The notes beneath the pieces were generated by a model. The model was not told the origin of the DNA and made no database searches. It saw only the letters and a program-made list of their open reading frames with translations. From Sulfopaludibacter sp035606355 (GTDB taxonomy: Bacteria; Acidobacteriota; Terriglobia; Bryobacterales; Bryobacteraceae): 64,000 nt of DNA. The DNA lies in contig DATNFO010000040.1 of assembly GCA_035606355.1 (NCBI GenBank), forward strand, positions 1 to 64,000, given 5' to 3'. The position numbers and the translations under genes were made by a program. This document shows positions 34,460 to 42,535 of this stretch, piece by piece (position 1 is the stretch's first letter; the number at the start of each line of letters is the position of its first letter).

Positions 34460-35671
34460 ATGTGGCCGCTGGCCCTAGTCCTCTTCCTGGTCCAAAGCCC
34501 GGACTATACGGCTGAGGGACTGAAAGCACTCGACCAGAACAACTTCCAGGCTGCTGCCGAGGCCTTCCAAAAGGCTGTCGCGGCCGATCCGCGCGACTAT
34601 TTCGCGCATTTCAACCTCGCCCTCGCCGACAGCGCGCTTCACAAAGACGCCGACGCCATCGCCGAGTACCGAAAGACCCTCGAACTCAAGCCGAAGCTCT
34701 TCGAAGCCGAGCTCAACGCCGGGATACTTTACATGCGTCAAAAGGACCCGGCATCTGCCCTCCCGCTGCTCACCGACGCGGCGGCGCAAAAATCCAACGA
34801 CTACCGGACCCGTTACTTTCTCGCCGAAGCGCAGCTTCAGACCGGCGATGCCGCCGACGCGCAAGCCGGCTACGCCCTTGCGCTCACTCTGGACCCGAAA
34901 TCGGCCGCCGCGGAAATGGGCCTCGCGCGCGCTCTCGTCGCCGAAGGCAAGCTCGACGATGCGGCCCCGCACTATCGCCGGGCGGCGCAATTGCAAGCCT
35001 CGTACCGGCCTGCGCTCCTCGAACTGGCCGGCCTTTACGAGAAAAACCACCAGCCCGAGCAGGCCCTCGCCCTCTATCGCGAGTTCCCCGATGACGCGGC
35101 GGCGCAGCAGCGGGTCGCCGCTCTGATGGTCGCCGCCAACCGGTATGAGGATGCGCTGCCCGCGCTCGAAGGCGCGTACGCGAAGGACGCTTCCGAGCAC
35201 AACCGGCTGGCGCTCGCGCAAGCCTATCTGCTGGCCGGCCATCGCGACAAAGCCCTGCCGCTCTTACAGCAGTGCGCCGCTGCCGAGCCGGGTAATTTCG
35301 AGCTTCGGATGGCCTACGGCCGCGCCCTGCGCGACGCCCGCCAATACGCGCCCGCCGCGGCCCAGTTCGCCGCCGCCGCCCAGATCAAGCCGGCCGATCC
35401 CGTCCCGTTCCGCGAATTCGGCGGAATGCTTTACCTGATCGGCGATTTTCCGCGCGCGCTCACCGCATTCGATAAAGCGCGTGAACTGGGAGAAGATACA
35501 CCCGGGGTTGCGTTCCTGCGTGCGATCATCTTAGATAAGCAGAGGCAATTGAAACCCGCGGTGGAAGCGTACCGTCAATTCCTCTCGGCCAGCCAGGGCA
35601 AGAATCCCGATCAGGAGTGGCAGGCTCGGCAACGAGTGAAGCTGCTGGAACGTGAATTGGAGAAGCGTTGA
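34460..35671 (+). CDS. Secreted or membrane-anchored TPR protein
   Basis: 403 residues. A short hydrophobic N-terminus (MWPLALVLFLVQS) suggests export. About ten TPR-like helical pairs run through the whole protein (for example YTAEGLKALDQNNFQAAAEA, AHFNLALADSALHKDADAIA, MAYGRALRDARQYAPAAAQF). TPR arrays are protein-protein scaffolds. The start lies only ~18 bp after a repeat, so its promoter may lie within the repeat. Its TGA overlaps the ATG of the next gene, and three genes appear translationally coupled. Confidence 0.8.
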   Translation: MWPLALVLFLVQSPDYTAEGLKALDQNNFQAAAEAFQKAVAADPRDYFAHFNLALADSALHKDADAIAEYRKTLELKPKLFEAELNAGILYMRQKDPASALPLLTDAAAQKSNDYRTRYFLAEAQLQTGDAADAQAGYALALTLDPKSAAAEMGLARALVAEGKLDDAAPHYRRAAQLQASYRPALLELAGLYEKNHQPEQALALYREFPDDAAAQQRVAALMVAANRYEDALPALEGAYAKDASEHNRLALAQAYLLAGHRDKALPLLQQCAAAEPGNFELRMAYGRALRDARQYAPAAAQFAAAAQIKPADPVPFREFGGMLYLIGDFPRALTAFDKARELGEDTPGVAFLRAIILDKQRQLKPAVEAYRQFLSASQGKNPDQEWQARQRVKLLERELEKR

Positions 35672-36111
35672 TGCGATTTCTCACGGCCGCTCTCGTCGTC
35701 ACTCTCGCCGCTGCAACTGTGCAGGCCAGCGGGTTGCAGCGCGCTCTCAGCGAACCCGACCTGAACAAGCGGTCCAAGATCGCCCTCGAAAACGCCCTCA
35801 CCGCCTACGACGCCGCGCGGAAAGCATACGATAGCGGAAACCTGGACACCATGGCGACCGACGTTCAGGAGATCATCGATTCGGTCAATCTCGCCAAGAT
35901 CAGTCTCGATCAGACCGGCAAAGATCCGCGCAAAAGCCCCAAATGGTTCAAGAACGCCGAGATGATGACGCGCGATCTCTCGCGGCGTCTCGATGCCTTC
36001 CAGCAGGACATGAGTTTTGCCGACCGTCCGCTTCTGGATAAGGTAAAGGAAAGAGTTCTCCAGGTGCATGACGACCTGCTGATGGGCCTCATGGAGGGAA
36101 AGCGAAAATGA
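35671..36111 (+). CDS. Secreted helical protein, function unknown
   Basis: 146 residues with signal peptide MRFLTAALVVTLAAATVQA. The mature part is all-helical and charged (KIALENALTAYDAARKAYDS, MMTRDLSRRLDAFQQDM, VKERVLQVHDDLLMGLME). I recognise no family. Its ATG overlaps the stop of the TPR gene (TGATG at 35669-35673) and its own stop overlaps the next ATG (ATGA at 36108), so it is the middle gene of a coupled trio. Confidence 0.65.
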   Translation: MRFLTAALVVTLAAATVQASGLQRALSEPDLNKRSKIALENALTAYDAARKAYDSGNLDTMATDVQEIIDSVNLAKISLDQTGKDPRKSPKWFKNAEMMTRDLSRRLDAFQQDMSFADRPLLDKVKERVLQVHDDLLMGLMEGKRK

Positions 36112-36758
36112 AGACGCTCCTCTGCGCAATCGCATTTCTGGCCGCGCCGCTCATGGCGCAGCACAGCGACTTTCTCACCGCCGACGAGGTGGACCAGATC
36201 AAAGAGGCGCAGGACCCCAACGCCCGTCTCGCGTTGTACGCCAGGTTCGCGCGCGAACGCATCGACCTGGTGAAGAATCTCCTGGGCAAGGACAAGGCCG
36301 GCCGCGCGGTCATGATCCACGATGCGCTGGACGATTACGCCCACATCATCGATGCGATCGACGATGTGACCGACGACGCCATTCAGCGCAAGGTCGATAT
36401 CGGCGCCAGCATGAAGAAGGTCGCCGAGGCGGAAAAGGCGATGCTGCCGCTGCTGCAGAAGATCAGCGACAATCCGCCGAAAGACGTGGACCACTACGAA
36501 TTCGCCCTCCGCACGGCGCTCGAGACTACTCAGGATTCCATGCAAGGCGCGTCCGGCGATCTGGCCGAACGCGAGAAGGCCGTGAAAGAAAAAGAGGCGA
36601 GGGAAAAGGCGGAAATCCGGGCCAACATGACGCCGATCGAAAAAGAGAGCAAGGACGCGCTGGACAAAAAGGCCGCCGAGGAAGAGCAGAAAAAGGAACA
36701 GCGCAAGCCGCCCACCCTCTACCGCCCCGGGGAAAAGAAAGACGGTGGCGGGAATTAG
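36108..36758 (+). CDS. Secreted helical protein with Lys/Glu-rich tail, function unknown
   Basis: 216 residues with signal peptide MKTLLCAIAFLAAPLMA. Helical throughout: RLALYARFARERIDLVKNLL, DALDDYAHIIDAIDDVTDDA, KKVAEAEKAMLPLLQKISDN. From ~155 a long charged coiled-coil-like tail begins (EREKAVKEKEAREKAEIRAN and DALDKKAAEEEQKKEQRK). Third gene of the coupled TPR operon. The trio may assemble in the periplasm around the TPR scaffold, an inference from coupling and export only. Confidence 0.65.
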   Translation: MKTLLCAIAFLAAPLMAQHSDFLTADEVDQIKEAQDPNARLALYARFARERIDLVKNLLGKDKAGRAVMIHDALDDYAHIIDAIDDVTDDAIQRKVDIGASMKKVAEAEKAMLPLLQKISDNPPKDVDHYEFALRTALETTQDSMQGASGDLAEREKAVKEKEAREKAEIRANMTPIEKESKDALDKKAAEEEQKKEQRKPPTLYRPGEKKDGGGN

Positions 36759-36782
36759 AGTCAAGGGCGCGCTATGCGCGCC

Positions 36783-36805
36783 GCGACAGGAAAGATTCCT
36801 GTCGC
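36783..36805. repeat. Perfect ACAGGAA/TTCCTGT hairpin
   Basis: GCGACAGGAA-AGA-TTCCTGTCGC between the convergent stops at 36758 and 36812. A ribosome-sized transcript from either side would read it as a strong hairpin without a U-tract. Related copies are at 2745 and 50038. Confidence 0.75.
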
Positions 36806-36811
36806 CACTTC

Positions 36812-39238
36812 TCACTCGTAGCGTAGCGCCACGATGGGATCCACCCTGCTCGCCCGCCTCGCCGGAATCCAAATCGCCAATGCCGCCGACGCCGCCAGCG
36901 CCAGCGGAATCCCGACGAACGTCGCCGGGTCCGTGGCACTGACGCCGAACACCAACCCGCTCAGCAGTTTCGCGAAGCCATAAGCCGCCGGGACGCCGAT
37001 CAGCAGCCCTACAGCGGCCGTGAGCATCCCGCGGCGGAACACCATCGCCAGCACCGTTCCGCGTCCCGACCCCAGAGCCATGCGGATTCCGATCTCCCGC
37101 GTCTGCTCGGTGACCAGGTACGCCATCACGCCGTAGACTCCGATGCTCGAAAGCACCAGCGCCAGCACGCCGAACAATCCCATCAGAACAGCCATGAAGT
37201 TCATGCCGGTCGCCTGCTGATGCATCGCGGTCTCCATGCTGCGGATGTCCGTGACCGGCTCTTCCGGGTCCACGCTGTGTATGGCGGCGATTACGGCCGG
37301 GGCGAGCGCCAGCGGGTCGCCCGCCGTTCGCACGCCCAGGTCCATGAAGCGGGATGGAAACTGCTCGCCGGACACATACATCACGGCGCGCGGACCGCGG
37401 TCATAGACGTTGTGCACCACGTCGCCGGCAACGCCCACGATCGTGAGCCACGGGTTTTTCGTCTCCGGCAGTCCCAACTTGACGTGCTTTCCGATGGGGG
37501 ATTCGCCGCGGAAATACAAGTCGGCGAAGCGGCGGCTGATGACCGCCGTCTTCGGTGCATCCACGCCATCGCGTTCGTCGATGGCGCGTCCGTCCAACAG
37601 CGGAATGTGCAACGTCGCCAAATACCCCGGGCTGGCCGGCTCGAACAGCGCCACCGGCCGGTTGCCGGCATCTTGTGACTTCCCTTCGATGGTCACGTAC
37701 CGGCTGTTGGCGTGTCCCGAGTAGGGCAGGGCATTGACCGCCACGGCGCTCCGCACGCCCGGCAGCGCGTTCACCCGCGACACCACGCGCTGGTAAAAGT
37801 CGGCTACCTGGTACGTTTTGGGATACCGGGTTTCGGTGATCGCCAGGCGCATCGTCAACAGGGTCTGCGGTTCCAGGTGCGTTGCCGCGAAAAGCAAGCT
37901 CTCGAAGCCGCGCACCATCAGGCTCCCGCCTACCAGCAACACCACCGCGAGCGCCATTTCCGCCGCCACCAGGGCTCGCCGCAGGCGGTGATGCCCACCC
38001 GCGCTGCCGCCGCGGCCACCCTCCTTGAGCGCCGCCACGATATTCGGACGCGACGTCTGTAGCGCCGGAATCAGCCCGGCGAGCACTCCGCTACCGACAG
38101 CCGCCGTGAAGGTAAAGAGCAGCGCCCGGCCATCCAGCGCGATATCGCTCCAACCCAGCACGTACTTTTCGATTTCCACCGGCATGCCGGCCTGAATCGC
38201 GTGCATGCCCCACCGGCCCAGCAGCAAACCACCGATCGCTCCCGCGAGCGCCAGCAGGACACTCTCTGTCAGCAGTTGCGCTACGATCCGTCCGCGCCCC
38301 GCGCCCAGCGCCGTGCGCAGCGCCACCTCGCGTATGCGCGCCGTGCTTCGCGCAAACTGCAAATTTGCCACATTCAGGCACGCGATCAGCAGCACGAACA
38401 GCACCGCCCCCAGCAGCATCGTGGCGTATTGCCGGTCCTCTTTCCCGATCATGAATTGAAGCAGCGGCTGAGTCAGGAAGCGGCGGTTTTTGTTGGTGGC
38501 GGGCCAGGCCTGCTCCAACTGCCGCGCGATGCCGTCCAGATCCGCCGCCGCTTGCTGCATGGTCACGCCCGGCTTCAGTCGCGCCACCGATTGCAGGGAC
38601 AAATTGAGACGCGAATTCCAATCCTCGGGCTTCATCGCCAGCGGCGTCCAGATCTGTGTCGCCAACGGATAATCGAAGGTCTTCGGCATCACGCCGACCA
38701 CCGTGTACTCCACGTCGTCGACGTGGATTGTCTTGCCGACAATCGCCGCGTCCGCGCCAAAGCGATTGCGCCAGAGATTGTCGCTGAGAATGGCTTCCCG
38801 CTCATGGCCAAGCTGGTCTTCGCCCGGCTGGAAGCCGCGCCCGCGCACCGGCTGCACACGGAGCGTCTCGAAGAAGTTGGCGGTGACCAGTGCTTGCTCC
38901 ACGCGCGCCGGCTCGCTGCCCGCACCAGCCAGATTCGCCAGCCCATTCTCAAAACTTGCGATCGAACTGAAACTCCGGTTGCTCTTCTGAATGTCCAGCA
39001 CATCCGCCGTGGCGTTCGTATTCCAGTCGTCCGGATTCCCCGGAACGGCCTGCAGAACAACCGCCAGCCGCTCGATTCCCGGCAGCGGCATCGGCTTCCA
39101 CAGCATGGCGTCGCACACGCTGAAGATCGCCGTGGTAGCCCCGATTCCCAGCGCCAGCGTGATTACTGCCGTAATCGTGAATCCCGGCGCCGCACGCAGA
39201 ACGCGCACCCCGAACCTGATGTCCTGCCAGAGAGTCAT
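36812..39238 (-). CDS. ADOP-type ABC transporter permease (MacB/FtsX-like)
   Basis: 808 residues. It begins directly with DIRFGVRVLRAAPGFTITAV and the first transmembrane helix (VITLALGIGATTAIF), so it lacks the N-terminal prefix of the PadR-linked copy at 22055. Two MacB-like periplasmic domains alternate with FtsX modules (MLLGAVLFVLLIACLNVANL, MGLFGVLALVLSSIGVYGVM) and it ends IPARRASRVDPIVALRYE. No ATPase and no PadR gene are adjacent. Substrate unknown. Confidence 0.9.
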   Translation of the reverse strand: MTLWQDIRFGVRVLRAAPGFTITAVITLALGIGATTAIFSVCDAMLWKPMPLPGIERLAVVLQAVPGNPDDWNTNATADVLDIQKSNRSFSSIASFENGLANLAGAGSEPARVEQALVTANFFETLRVQPVRGRGFQPGEDQLGHEREAILSDNLWRNRFGADAAIVGKTIHVDDVEYTVVGVMPKTFDYPLATQIWTPLAMKPEDWNSRLNLSLQSVARLKPGVTMQQAAADLDGIARQLEQAWPATNKNRRFLTQPLLQFMIGKEDRQYATMLLGAVLFVLLIACLNVANLQFARSTARIREVALRTALGAGRGRIVAQLLTESVLLALAGAIGGLLLGRWGMHAIQAGMPVEIEKYVLGWSDIALDGRALLFTFTAAVGSGVLAGLIPALQTSRPNIVAALKEGGRGGSAGGHHRLRRALVAAEMALAVVLLVGGSLMVRGFESLLFAATHLEPQTLLTMRLAITETRYPKTYQVADFYQRVVSRVNALPGVRSAVAVNALPYSGHANSRYVTIEGKSQDAGNRPVALFEPASPGYLATLHIPLLDGRAIDERDGVDAPKTAVISRRFADLYFRGESPIGKHVKLGLPETKNPWLTIVGVAGDVVHNVYDRGPRAVMYVSGEQFPSRFMDLGVRTAGDPLALAPAVIAAIHSVDPEEPVTDIRSMETAMHQQATGMNFMAVLMGLFGVLALVLSSIGVYGVMAYLVTEQTREIGIRMALGSGRGTVLAMVFRRGMLTAAVGLLIGVPAAYGFAKLLSGLVFGVSATDPATFVGIPLALAASAALAIWIPARRASRVDPIVALRYE

Positions 39239-39288
39239 ACCCCCCTATACGAGGCGGTCCGGCCGGGAGTTCGCAGGAAAACGGGCGG

Positions 39289-40020
39289 TTATTCGTGTTT
39301 AGCCAGCGTCAATGTGATGGTGCCGATGGTGAACTGCATACGGACCCGCACCTCAACCGGAAGCCGCCGCCGGTCGTCCGTCAACCAGAAATTCAGATGC
39401 GCGGACCGGCGGAAGAGCACATCGTCGAACAGGTACGCCTCATAACGCACGGTGTGGAATACGCCCTCGGGAGTTTTGATGTCTTCGCGGCCCTGCGCTT
39501 CCACCTTGGCCATCACGGATTTCTTCCCGTCCGTGATTGCCATGGTGCTGCTCTGCCCCGGCTCCAGATTCAACGTCCGCAGCACGTAGAGCGCACCAAT
39601 CACATCGTGGACGCATGCCGGAATCTCGGTTTCTTTTTGTAGCAGCACAGTGTTTTTGGCGGTGTCGCGCTCCACATAGGCGGCATGACGCTGCGCCCCG
39701 TCGAAGGTAATCTTTGTTTCGCGCTGCCGGCTGCCTTCGTGCGCGACAAACACGCTGTTTTCCGCGCACAATCCGGCGTTTGTGTTGACGCTGTAATCGT
39801 CCTCTACCCGGAATAGCTTGGAAACCAGGCCGCTCGATTCCAGATGCAGGCCGATGTGCCAGCCCGACCGCTCCTGCTGCAGCTCCACCTTGGCTTTGCC
39901 GGCGTTGATGAGCCGCCACTCAATGTTGTAATACAGCGACTCATGTCCCGGTAAGGAGATGGATTGCGGCCAGGCGGCAGTCGACAGGAGCACGAAAAGG
40001 CACAGCAGCCCGGAACGCAT
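39289..40020 (-). CDS. Exported DUF3108-like protein
   Basis: 243 residues from ATG at 40020 with a signal peptide (SGLLCLFVLLSTAAWPQ). Longer in-frame starts would run into the divergent propeller gene. The fold is beta-rich with LYYNIEWRLINAGKAKVELQ, DDYSVNTNAGLCAENSVFV, IGALYVLRTLNLEPGQSSTM and RRLPVEVRVRMQFTIGTITL, as in DUF3108 outer-membrane-associated proteins. It contains two Cys that could form a disulfide. Function unknown. Confidence 0.75.
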   Translation of the reverse strand: MRSGLLCLFVLLSTAAWPQSISLPGHESLYYNIEWRLINAGKAKVELQQERSGWHIGLHLESSGLVSKLFRVEDDYSVNTNAGLCAENSVFVAHEGSRQRETKITFDGAQRHAAYVERDTAKNTVLLQKETEIPACVHDVIGALYVLRTLNLEPGQSSTMAITDGKKSVMAKVEAQGREDIKTPEGVFHTVRYEAYLFDDVLFRRSAHLNFWLTDDRRRLPVEVRVRMQFTIGTITLTLAKHE

Positions 40021-40175
40021 GAAAAGCCAGTGTCTCAGATAGGGGAACTTCCGCGCAACGTACTCACAGGTCTGAAAAAGGATAAGACATTCCGTCAGCC
40101 CCTTGCTCGCTTTGCTCCGCTCAAGGGAACTAATTTCGGGGATGGTTCGTACGTCTGGTAGATAATCGGACATAT

Positions 40176-41915
40176 ATGGCATCCGGCGGATGGTTGAAGC
40201 GGCCGGCGCTCCTTTTGGCGCTGGGATTGTGCGGTGTGGGCGGAGTCGTCACACTGCTCGGACACCTGTCCACGGGTCCGCAACTCGAACAGAAGCGCAT
40301 ACCGCTCACCTCCGAATCGGGAGCCCAGGCGTATCCGGCGTTCTCGCCCGATGGCTCGCAAGTGGCTTACAGCGCGCGCGGCGCCGGTGCGGACGATGTC
40401 TTCCACATCTTCGTACGACCCTCCGTTCCGGGCGTCGCCCGCCAGTTGACTACCGAGGAATCCTCCGATATCGCTCCCGTCTGGTCGCCCGACGGCAAGT
40501 CTCTCGCCTTCGCCCGCATCGGAGAAGGCCGTGCCGAAGCCATCGTGATCCCCGCCGCCGGTGGGCCTGAGCGCAAAATCGCGGAGTTCGATTGGGCCAT
40601 CGGCCCGAGCCTGGATCCGGCGCTTCCTCCGCCGTTGCTAGCCTGGACTCCGGATGCCAAGTCTCTTGCGGTTGCCACGGGGGGCGGCGAAGGTCATCCC
40701 TCAGTCATCTCTCTGATCGATGTCGCCGGCGGCCAGATCCGCCCGCTCACCAAGCCGCCGCAATCCGCCGAAGGCGACAGCAATCCGGTGATCGCGCCCG
40801 ATGGTTCTCTGTCGTTCGTCCGCACGCTCGAAAACGAGCGGACCGATGTCTACCTGAGCGATCTGAAAGGCGGAGCCGCCCGCCAACTCACGTTCGATGG
40901 CCGCGCGATACGGGGCATCGCCTGGACCCCCGGCGCGCACGACATGGTCTATGCCTCCGAAAGAGGCCAAGGGTGGCGTCTTTGGCGCGTTCCCGGCTAT
41001 GGCGGCAGCCCTCGCGACCTCCTCATCGGCGGCCGCCGCATCCTCTATCCCACGGTCGCGGCGACGGGCAATCGACTGGCGTACATGGAAAGTCCCGCGC
41101 TCAGCGAAATCTGGCAGGCCAAACTCGGCGGGGCGGAAGACGATTCGAATGCGCGTCCGCTCATCCGCAGTGAGGGTCGCGAGCTGCGGCCCGCGTGGTC
41201 GCCCGACGGCAAGAGCATTGCCAGCGTCTCCGAGCAGAACGGCGAGCAGCAGATTTGGGTCTCCTCGCAGGAGGGCCGCGTCCAGGTCACCCGTATGGAA
41301 GGCAGCCGCATGCTGCAGCCGCAATGGTCGCCCGACGGCCAGACGCTGCTCTTCGAATGCCACAGCCAGCGCGGCGTGGAGGTGTATAAAACGCCCGCTA
41401 CGGCCGCCGGCAAAGCCGTACGCGTGCTGACCGATGCCCGCGAGCCGTCCTGGTCGCGCGACGGCAAGTCGATCTATTACACTGCGCACGGTGGCGTTTG
41501 GAAGGCGGACGCCGATGGCGGCAACCCGCGCCGCATCAATCGCAATTTCGGCAGTGGAGCGCCGCAGGAATCCGTCGACGGCAAATTCGTGTATTACCGC
41601 TCGCGCCGCAGCCTCTGGCGCGCGAATTCGGACGGCAGCAAAGAGGAAGAGATCTTCGTTCCCGAACACGACATCCTCTACGACCCGATCCAGGTGACCG
41701 CAGCGGGTATCTACTATACCGAGTATGATCGCGCCCGCCGCGCCGTAGTGCTCGCCTTGTACGAATTCGACAGCGGCAAAAGCCGCCCCGTCTATCGCAT
41801 CAAAGGCTTCGATCAGGGTGATGGCTACTCCGTCTCCCCGGACGGAGCCCGCCTCCTTTTCGCGCGTGTGGACAACACCGAATCGCACATCGTGGAAGTG
41901 GAGAATTTCCGTTGA
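40176..41915 (+). CDS. Membrane-anchored PD40/TolB-like beta-propeller protein
   Basis: 579 residues. One N-terminal transmembrane helix (PALLLALGLCGVGGVVTLLG) is followed by many PD40 repeats: AYPAFSPDGSQVAYSARG, APVWSPDGKSLAFARIG, LRPAWSPDGKSIASVSEQNG, LQPQWSPDGQTLLFECHSQ and PSWSRDGKSIYYTAHGG. Acidobacteria have many proteins with an N-terminal winged helix, one TM and such a propeller; here the winged helix is absent. It may be a stand-alone sensor or scaffold. Its stop overlaps the TTG start of the next gene (TTGA). Confidence 0.8.
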   Translation: MASGGWLKRPALLLALGLCGVGGVVTLLGHLSTGPQLEQKRIPLTSESGAQAYPAFSPDGSQVAYSARGAGADDVFHIFVRPSVPGVARQLTTEESSDIAPVWSPDGKSLAFARIGEGRAEAIVIPAAGGPERKIAEFDWAIGPSLDPALPPPLLAWTPDAKSLAVATGGGEGHPSVISLIDVAGGQIRPLTKPPQSAEGDSNPVIAPDGSLSFVRTLENERTDVYLSDLKGGAARQLTFDGRAIRGIAWTPGAHDMVYASERGQGWRLWRVPGYGGSPRDLLIGGRRILYPTVAATGNRLAYMESPALSEIWQAKLGGAEDDSNARPLIRSEGRELRPAWSPDGKSIASVSEQNGEQQIWVSSQEGRVQVTRMEGSRMLQPQWSPDGQTLLFECHSQRGVEVYKTPATAAGKAVRVLTDAREPSWSRDGKSIYYTAHGGVWKADADGGNPRRINRNFGSGAPQESVDGKFVYYRSRRSLWRANSDGSKEEEIFVPEHDILYDPIQVTAAGIYYTEYDRARRAVVLALYEFDSGKSRPVYRIKGFDQGDGYSVSPDGARLLFARVDNTESHIVEVENFR

Positions 41916-42175
41916 AGCGGGATGCGGATTTCTTTGACGGAGCCGAACCGGTCCTGCTGTATATCGCGAAAACACTCAAAGACGCCCTCCGCCTCGAAAA
42001 CGCGTTAACGGAGGCTGGAATTGATTTTGGAGTAGAAGCCGACGACTATCGCGGAGGGCTCATCTTCAGCACCGTAAGAACGGGGGCGTTCTTTTATGCC
42101 CGGCCCGAAACTGCGGATGCAGCGAAGGCGGTGGTCGTAAACGCCGGGTTTAAGCCGTTCGTGGGTCCCGAATAA
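41912..42175 (+). CDS. Small DUF2007-like protein
   Basis: 87 residues from TTG at 41912, overlapping the stop of the propeller gene. The sequence LLYIAKTLKDALRLENALTE, AGIDFGVEADDY and FFYARPETADAAKAVVVNAG fits the small ferredoxin-like DUF2007 (putative signal-transducing) pattern with a beta-alpha-beta-beta-alpha order. It is cytoplasmic and the function is unknown. The gene ends just before repeat locus G. Confidence 0.65.
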   Translation: MKRDADFFDGAEPVLLYIAKTLKDALRLENALTEAGIDFGVEADDYRGGLIFSTVRTGAFFYARPETADAAKAVVVNAGFKPFVGPE

Positions 42176-42194
42176 GGCGGAGGGGACGGACGGG

Positions 42195-42535
42195 GAAAAA
42201 TCGGATTGCTTTTTGCCGTCTTCAAACGCACTCGCACCCCCGGCACCTTTTACCGCTCCCTTACGGGCTTGTGAAAAAATATCGAATTGCTTTTTGCTGC
42301 CATTCAAACGCACTCGCACCCCGCGGCACCGTTTACCGCTCCCTTACGGTCACGGCTCCGTATGTAGTTGATTCTGCTAACGGAGCCGTGACCGTTAGGA
42401 AGCGGTAAAAGGTGTATCGAAAGGCGAATGGATCGCGACGAGAACGAGAGCCGGATTTTTTCATAACCCCGTGAGGGAGCGGTAAAAGGTGTATCGAAAG
42501 GCGAATGGAGCGCCCCGAGAACGACCGCCGGATTT
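42195..42535. repeat. Modular palindromic repeat (locus G), expanded
   Basis: Order: module Y reversed, half arm (GCACCTTTTACCGCTCCCTT), a second Y reversed, full hairpin 42327-42414 (loop ATGTAGTTGATTCTGCTA), module X (GTATCGAAAGGCGAATGGAT), half arm (GTGAGGGAGCGGTAAAAG), and a second module X that ends at CCGGATTT, where the kinase sequence begins. It is the longest copy in the window and marks the boundary of a truncated gene. Confidence 0.85.
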
